Assembly: GCA_903789525.1 (NCBI GenBank) | Contig: CAIFER010000001.1 | Span: 124,001 to 188,000, forward strand | Reading direction: 5' to 3' | DNA from: an uncultured Aeriscardovia sp. | GTDB taxonomy: Bacteria > Actinomycetota > Actinomycetes > Actinomycetales > Bifidobacteriaceae | Length of the DNA: 64,000 nucleotides | Shown: in pieces, positions 60,776 through 64,000 of the stretch | Position numbering within the stretch: the first letter of the stretch is position 1 | How the letters are laid out: every line of letters begins with the position of its first letter | The notes under the pieces: model-generated | What the model was told of the DNA's origin: nothing | The model's database searches: none | What the model saw: the letters and a program-made list of their open reading frames with translations, nothing else | Program-made: the position numbers and the translations under genes

Positions 60776-63322
60776 TTAGAGAAGATTACGCTTTTGCATC
60801 CACTTCATGTAGATGTAGCCGAGCACCATGCGCAGCCAATAGCTCGCCAGACGGAAGAGCAGAGTAGCACTGACGGCGATTGTCGAGGGAACGCCGACAC
60901 TCGTAAACGCAACGGAGACGACGGTTTCGACAGCACCTAAACCGCCTGGTGTCGGGGCCGCAGAGCCGATTGCATTCGAGAGCAGGAAAATGAACAGCGT
61001 CTCGATGAAGTTGAGATGGTAACCAAATGCCAGCAAACTCATCCAGAAGCCAGCTGCAAGCGTCGTATTTTGAATGATCGACCCGATCATGGAAATCAAA
61101 AGAATGGACGGCTGACTGAAAAGCGTGACAATCTCATGCCAGTAGTTACGAATTGCCGTTCCCCACTTCGTCACAATGTATTTGCGCAGCGGAGGAATGA
61201 GCATGATGATCGCGATAATCGCTGCGAGGACACCGACGACGATAAGGATCGTTTGCCCTGGAAGCGCATTCTTGAGCGAGTTCGAGCCGGTGAAAAGCCC
61301 GAGAACGATAAACATGAGGAACGTTGTCGTAAATTCGGCAACAGTGTCAGCTGTTGAGGTGGCAACTGCATGCGTGTTATCGAGCCCGATTTTCTTCAAG
61401 AAAATCGTATTGACTGTGAGCGGACCTGCTGCGACGGGCATAGAGACAGCGGTGAAGCTGGCAACTGCCTGTGTGCCAATGATGCCGAGAATGTGTCCAT
61501 GACGTTTTTCGCGTGGGATAAAGATACCGAACGCGATTGCAGATCCAAGCCAACTGATGATTCCCATGACACACGACGCGACTGCCCACCACGGATTCGC
61601 ACTCTTCACGGCCGTAATCATCTCGTTGAAGTTCAGTTGCGTGAAGACTGCAATCAACGCGATGAGCAGGAGCAATATCGTCACAAATCGGCGCACTGAG
61701 AAACGAGAAAGGTGAACCGGTTGGGATTGCTCGAGTTCTTGTTCGTGCGGAGTCAGCTGATTAATTTGTGTGCGCAATATGCTGAGAATCTTGTGATTCC
61801 ACCCTGGCAGTTGTCGTGTTTGCTGGGGGATCAGCACAGCTTGCACATACGGGACAAGGGATGCGAGCTGAACCGGAGTATAAACTTTTTGTGCACAGGC
61901 GAGTGTTCTCTTTACCCCGATCGTAGCTGCAAGCAGGGTGATGAGCTGGACACGATCCATTTGGATGTGCCCTTGCGTTGACGCGAGATCTCCGTGAGCC
62001 CAGCCGCACAAGATTGCTTCTCCATCATCGCCACTGTTATGTGCTGTAAGTAGCTGTTCGCGGCTCATATGAGGAAGAGCGATTGTCTCATCTTTTTGCG
62101 TCGGACGTGGTGGAATGACTCCAAGGCACGATGCGGTGATGTTCCTGTGGGTGATCCCGCGGCTGTGTGCTCGTTCAAGCTCGGTGAAAATATGTTCGAT
62201 TTGTTGATCCGAAGCGTGAGCAAGATCGAGTTGATGTGCGTGACGGCCTTTTTCAGGGGAGCGGAAAACGATGAGACTGGATGCGCCCGTGTCTCCCATA
62301 GCGACGGGTTGCGGAACTGTGAGACCGATTTTCCGGAGTGCGAGCAACATCGTGATGTGATGCTCAGAAAGATCGTGCGCATTATCGTAGCGACGTGTTG
62401 ACAGGCCTTCGAGCTTGATCGTTTGCCAGATTTGTGACAAATAACCTTTGGAATGGCGCTGCTCGTCGTTGACAGAAACAGTCAATCGCTGGCCATCTCT
62501 GTCGCGGACGTGGTAAATGCGAGAAAGTTCAGTGAGATCGTCAGAGAAACTCAGTCCAGGGTTGCTTTCGGAAACGTCAGTCCTCCGGCTCATCTTTTCG
62601 GGGTGCACTCCAACTTGTTCGAGTGCTGATGCGAGTTGTGAGCCCCAAATTCCTTGGTTCGGGCTTCCAATCGCAAAACGAATGAGAAGTCCAACAAAAT
62701 TTCCGATCAGCAGAGCGACGCCAGCCGCAGGAATCGTGATACTCGATGTGATGAGTTCAAGGGCAATCAGAACTGCGAACACATTCCATGCCCAGCGCAA
62801 CCGGCTACTACCACGCCTATTTCCAGCTGCGGAGAGGAATGCTGTCGTGGCCGTATACAGTTCGAACGGTCCTAACCCTACGGATGAGATGACAGGCGCG
62901 AGGAAAAATACCCTCATGTTGGATGCAATAAGGGGGAGTATCAGTGAAAAAACAACGGCAAGCCCGAATCCGACGAGCTGACCAAGGACGGCCGATAGCG
63001 TCTGCGCCCACATGCGATTCGTCAGGAGTCGGAAAAGAACCGCTGCAAAGAGAATGAGGAGTACTGCCGTCTGAATGAAGTTCATCGGCAGATCGACGAG
63101 CCAGCGCAGACTCGACACGTGACTTGCTCGGACGACATCTTTCTCAGCACCCTGGAGCGTTCCGTTGAGGAGGAGGCATGCGACGATGACGACGACAAGT
63201 CCCGCTAAGCAGAGAAGTGCTGCCGCGAGGTCACGGACATCACGGACGCGCTGAGGCTGATGATCCTTAATGATCAGCGTGGGCGCTGATGATGTTCGCT
63301 CAGCCGGTTTAGTTCGGGACAT
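60776..63322 (-). CDS. Flippase-like (MprF/UPF0104) membrane protein with internal kinase-like domain
   Basis: An 848-residue protein. Residues about 30-230 contain several membrane helices. A soluble segment (about 250-520) looks like a protein-kinase or APH fold: VSVNDEQRHSKGYLSQIW, HRNITASCLGV in place of HRD, and CGWAHGDL in place of DFG, so catalysis is doubtful. Residues about 535-845 form the lysylphosphatidylglycerol synthetase-type flippase domain with SVPVAAGPLTVNTIFLKKIGLD-like and GSAAPTPGGLGAVE motifs. ATG 63322 follows AGGAGGTAACGAG. The architecture fits actinobacterial UPF0104 proteins, possibly acting on a lipid or wall precursor. It sits 66 bases after purB on the same strand. 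Confidence 0.82.
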   Translation of the reverse strand: MSRTKPAERTSSAPTLIIKDHQPQRVRDVRDLAAALLCLAGLVVVIVACLLLNGTLQGAEKDVVRASHVSSLRWLVDLPMNFIQTAVLLILFAAVLFRLLTNRMWAQTLSAVLGQLVGFGLAVVFSLILPLIASNMRVFFLAPVISSVGLGPFELYTATTAFLSAAGNRRGSSRLRWAWNVFAVLIALELITSSITIPAAGVALLIGNFVGLLIRFAIGSPNQGIWGSQLASALEQVGVHPEKMSRRTDVSESNPGLSFSDDLTELSRIYHVRDRDGQRLTVSVNDEQRHSKGYLSQIWQTIKLEGLSTRRYDNAHDLSEHHITMLLALRKIGLTVPQPVAMGDTGASSLIVFRSPEKGRHAHQLDLAHASDQQIEHIFTELERAHSRGITHRNITASCLGVIPPRPTQKDETIALPHMSREQLLTAHNSGDDGEAILCGWAHGDLASTQGHIQMDRVQLITLLAATIGVKRTLACAQKVYTPVQLASLVPYVQAVLIPQQTRQLPGWNHKILSILRTQINQLTPHEQELEQSQPVHLSRFSVRRFVTILLLLIALIAVFTQLNFNEMITAVKSANPWWAVASCVMGIISWLGSAIAFGIFIPREKRHGHILGIIGTQAVASFTAVSMPVAAGPLTVNTIFLKKIGLDNTHAVATSTADTVAEFTTTFLMFIVLGLFTGSNSLKNALPGQTILIVVGVLAAIIAIIMLIPPLRKYIVTKWGTAIRNYWHEIVTLFSQPSILLISMIGSIIQNTTLAAGFWMSLLAFGYHLNFIETLFIFLLSNAIGSAAPTPGGLGAVETVVSVAFTSVGVPSTIAVSATLLFRLASYWLRMVLGYIYMKWMQKRNLL

Positions 63323-63388
63323 CTCGTTACCTCCTGGCAGAAATCTCACGCATGTGACGAGTCACGTTAGTTGATGCAATCTCTTGTT

Positions 63389-64000
63389 TTATCGTAGCGA
63401 ATGAGATTCACGTGGCGCCTGTGCGTCGGTGACACCTTGTGTTCCAGAGGCAAAGCGAGCGAGTTGCGGAGCAAGGCCGATATACGTTTCTGGTGTGAGA
63501 TTTCTCAGGCGCTGAGCAACGTCATCAGGCAAATGCAAGCTAGCCACAAAGCGCTCAATATCTGCGTGTGTGATGCGTTTGCCGCGCATGAGCTCTTTCA
63601 CTTTCTCGTACGGGTGATCCATTCCCGGCACGCCGGCCAACGCCTCGGCTCGCATAACTGTTTGAATTGGTTCACCGAGTACTTCCCAGTTATCTTCCAA
63701 TTCCGCGTGCATGTGTGCCTTGTTTGGTTGCACTTGCGTCAAGCCAGTCAGCAGATTGTCGAGCGCAAGAAGCGAGTATCCGAAGGCTGATCCAATATTG
63801 CGTTGTGTCGTTGAGTCAGTGAGATCCCGTTGCCACCGCGATTCAACGAGTGTTGTTGCCAATGTGTCGAGGAAGGAGCAGGAGATTTCGAAGTTTGCCT
63901 CGGCATTTTCGAACAGAATCGGGTTGACTTTATGCGGCATCGTTGAGCTACCCGTTGCGCCCTTGACAGGAATTTGTGTAAACACTCCACGTGAAATGTA
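63389..64000 (-). CDS. purB: Adenylosuccinate lyase, 5' end cut by window edge
   Basis: Purine pathway enzyme that releases fumarate from SAICAR and adenylosuccinate. The visible 203 residues begin inside the protein (YISRG) and hold the fumarase/aspartase superfamily signature GATGSSTMPHKVNP, followed by the helical C-terminal domain (NWEVLGEPIQTVMRAE, PYEKVKELMRGKRI). The frame is open to the right edge, so roughly the first half of the gene lies outside. The flippase-like gene follows downstream. Confidence 0.93.
   Translation of the reverse strand, partial: YISRGVFTQIPVKGATGSSTMPHKVNPILFENAEANFEISCSFLDTLATTLVESRWQRDLTDSTTQRNIGSAFGYSLLALDNLLTGLTQVQPNKAHMHAELEDNWEVLGEPIQTVMRAEALAGVPGMDHPYEKVKELMRGKRITHADIERFVASLHLPDDVAQRLRNLTPETYIGLAPQLARFASGTQGVTDAQAPRESHSLR

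Overview
The window reads as a chromosomal segment of an actinobacterium of intermediate G+C content, most likely a member of the Bifidobacteriaceae (a Bifidobacterium, Alloscardovia, Scardovia or Gardnerella-like genome). This rests on protein flavour and gene sets: a type I glutamine synthetase next to DUF4191 and an orphan dihydrolipoyl dehydrogenase, DUF3043, a TPP-riboswitch-controlled YkoE/fused YkoD-YkoC thiamine transporter, a tyrS-TPR-HAD-tlyA-nadK-recN string, and a NarL-type two-component system beside a MacB-like exporter. No rRNA, CRISPR array or intact insertion sequence was seen. Genus and species cannot be fixed from the sequence alone.

Layout. 1-6.5 kb (mostly minus strand): a partial ABC-F ATPase cut by the left edge, glnA with its terminator, DUF4191, lpdA and DUF3043. 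6.6-28.6 kb (plus strand): an M20 dipeptidase; a TPP riboswitch with its ECF thiamine transporter; an rRNA methyltransferase; pheST; 5-formyl-THF cyclo-ligase; tyrS; a His-rich TPR protein; a HAD phosphatase; tlyA; NAD kinase; recN; nadD; prs. Many of these overlap by 4-8 bases and are probably co-transcribed. 28.7-33.5 kb: tRNA-Gln, glmU-rsfS-phosphoglycerate mutase, a Ser/Asn-tailed membrane protein and tRNA-Ala.

33.5-38.5 kb is the accessory, rearranged part. It holds gene debris with an in-frame stop, a 5'-truncated Fic/Doc fragment abutting a 3'-truncated secreted adhesin-like gene, and two paralogous membrane-anchored proteins, one with a long Tyr/Arg/Pro-rich repeat tail ending near LPTTG. 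It also holds duplicated upstream segments and a perfect 18-bp inverted repeat with a TATAAT in each arm. No complete novel system is demonstrated, but this segment is the best place to look for one.

38.5-64 kb: nhaA; a methyltransferase-dprA-comM-yraN set (DNA uptake and processing); pyridoxal kinase; an ABC exporter convergent with a two-component system whose histidine kinase is a fusion of an active kinase and a kinase remnant; a sugar acetyltransferase; an uncharacterised membrane protein; a 2-hydroxyacid dehydrogenase with an altered NAD motif plus a sugar isomerase-like protein; KptA RNA 2'-phosphotransferase; a UvrA-like ATPase; HU; a large flippase-like protein with an embedded kinase-like domain; and the 3' part of purB cut by the right edge.
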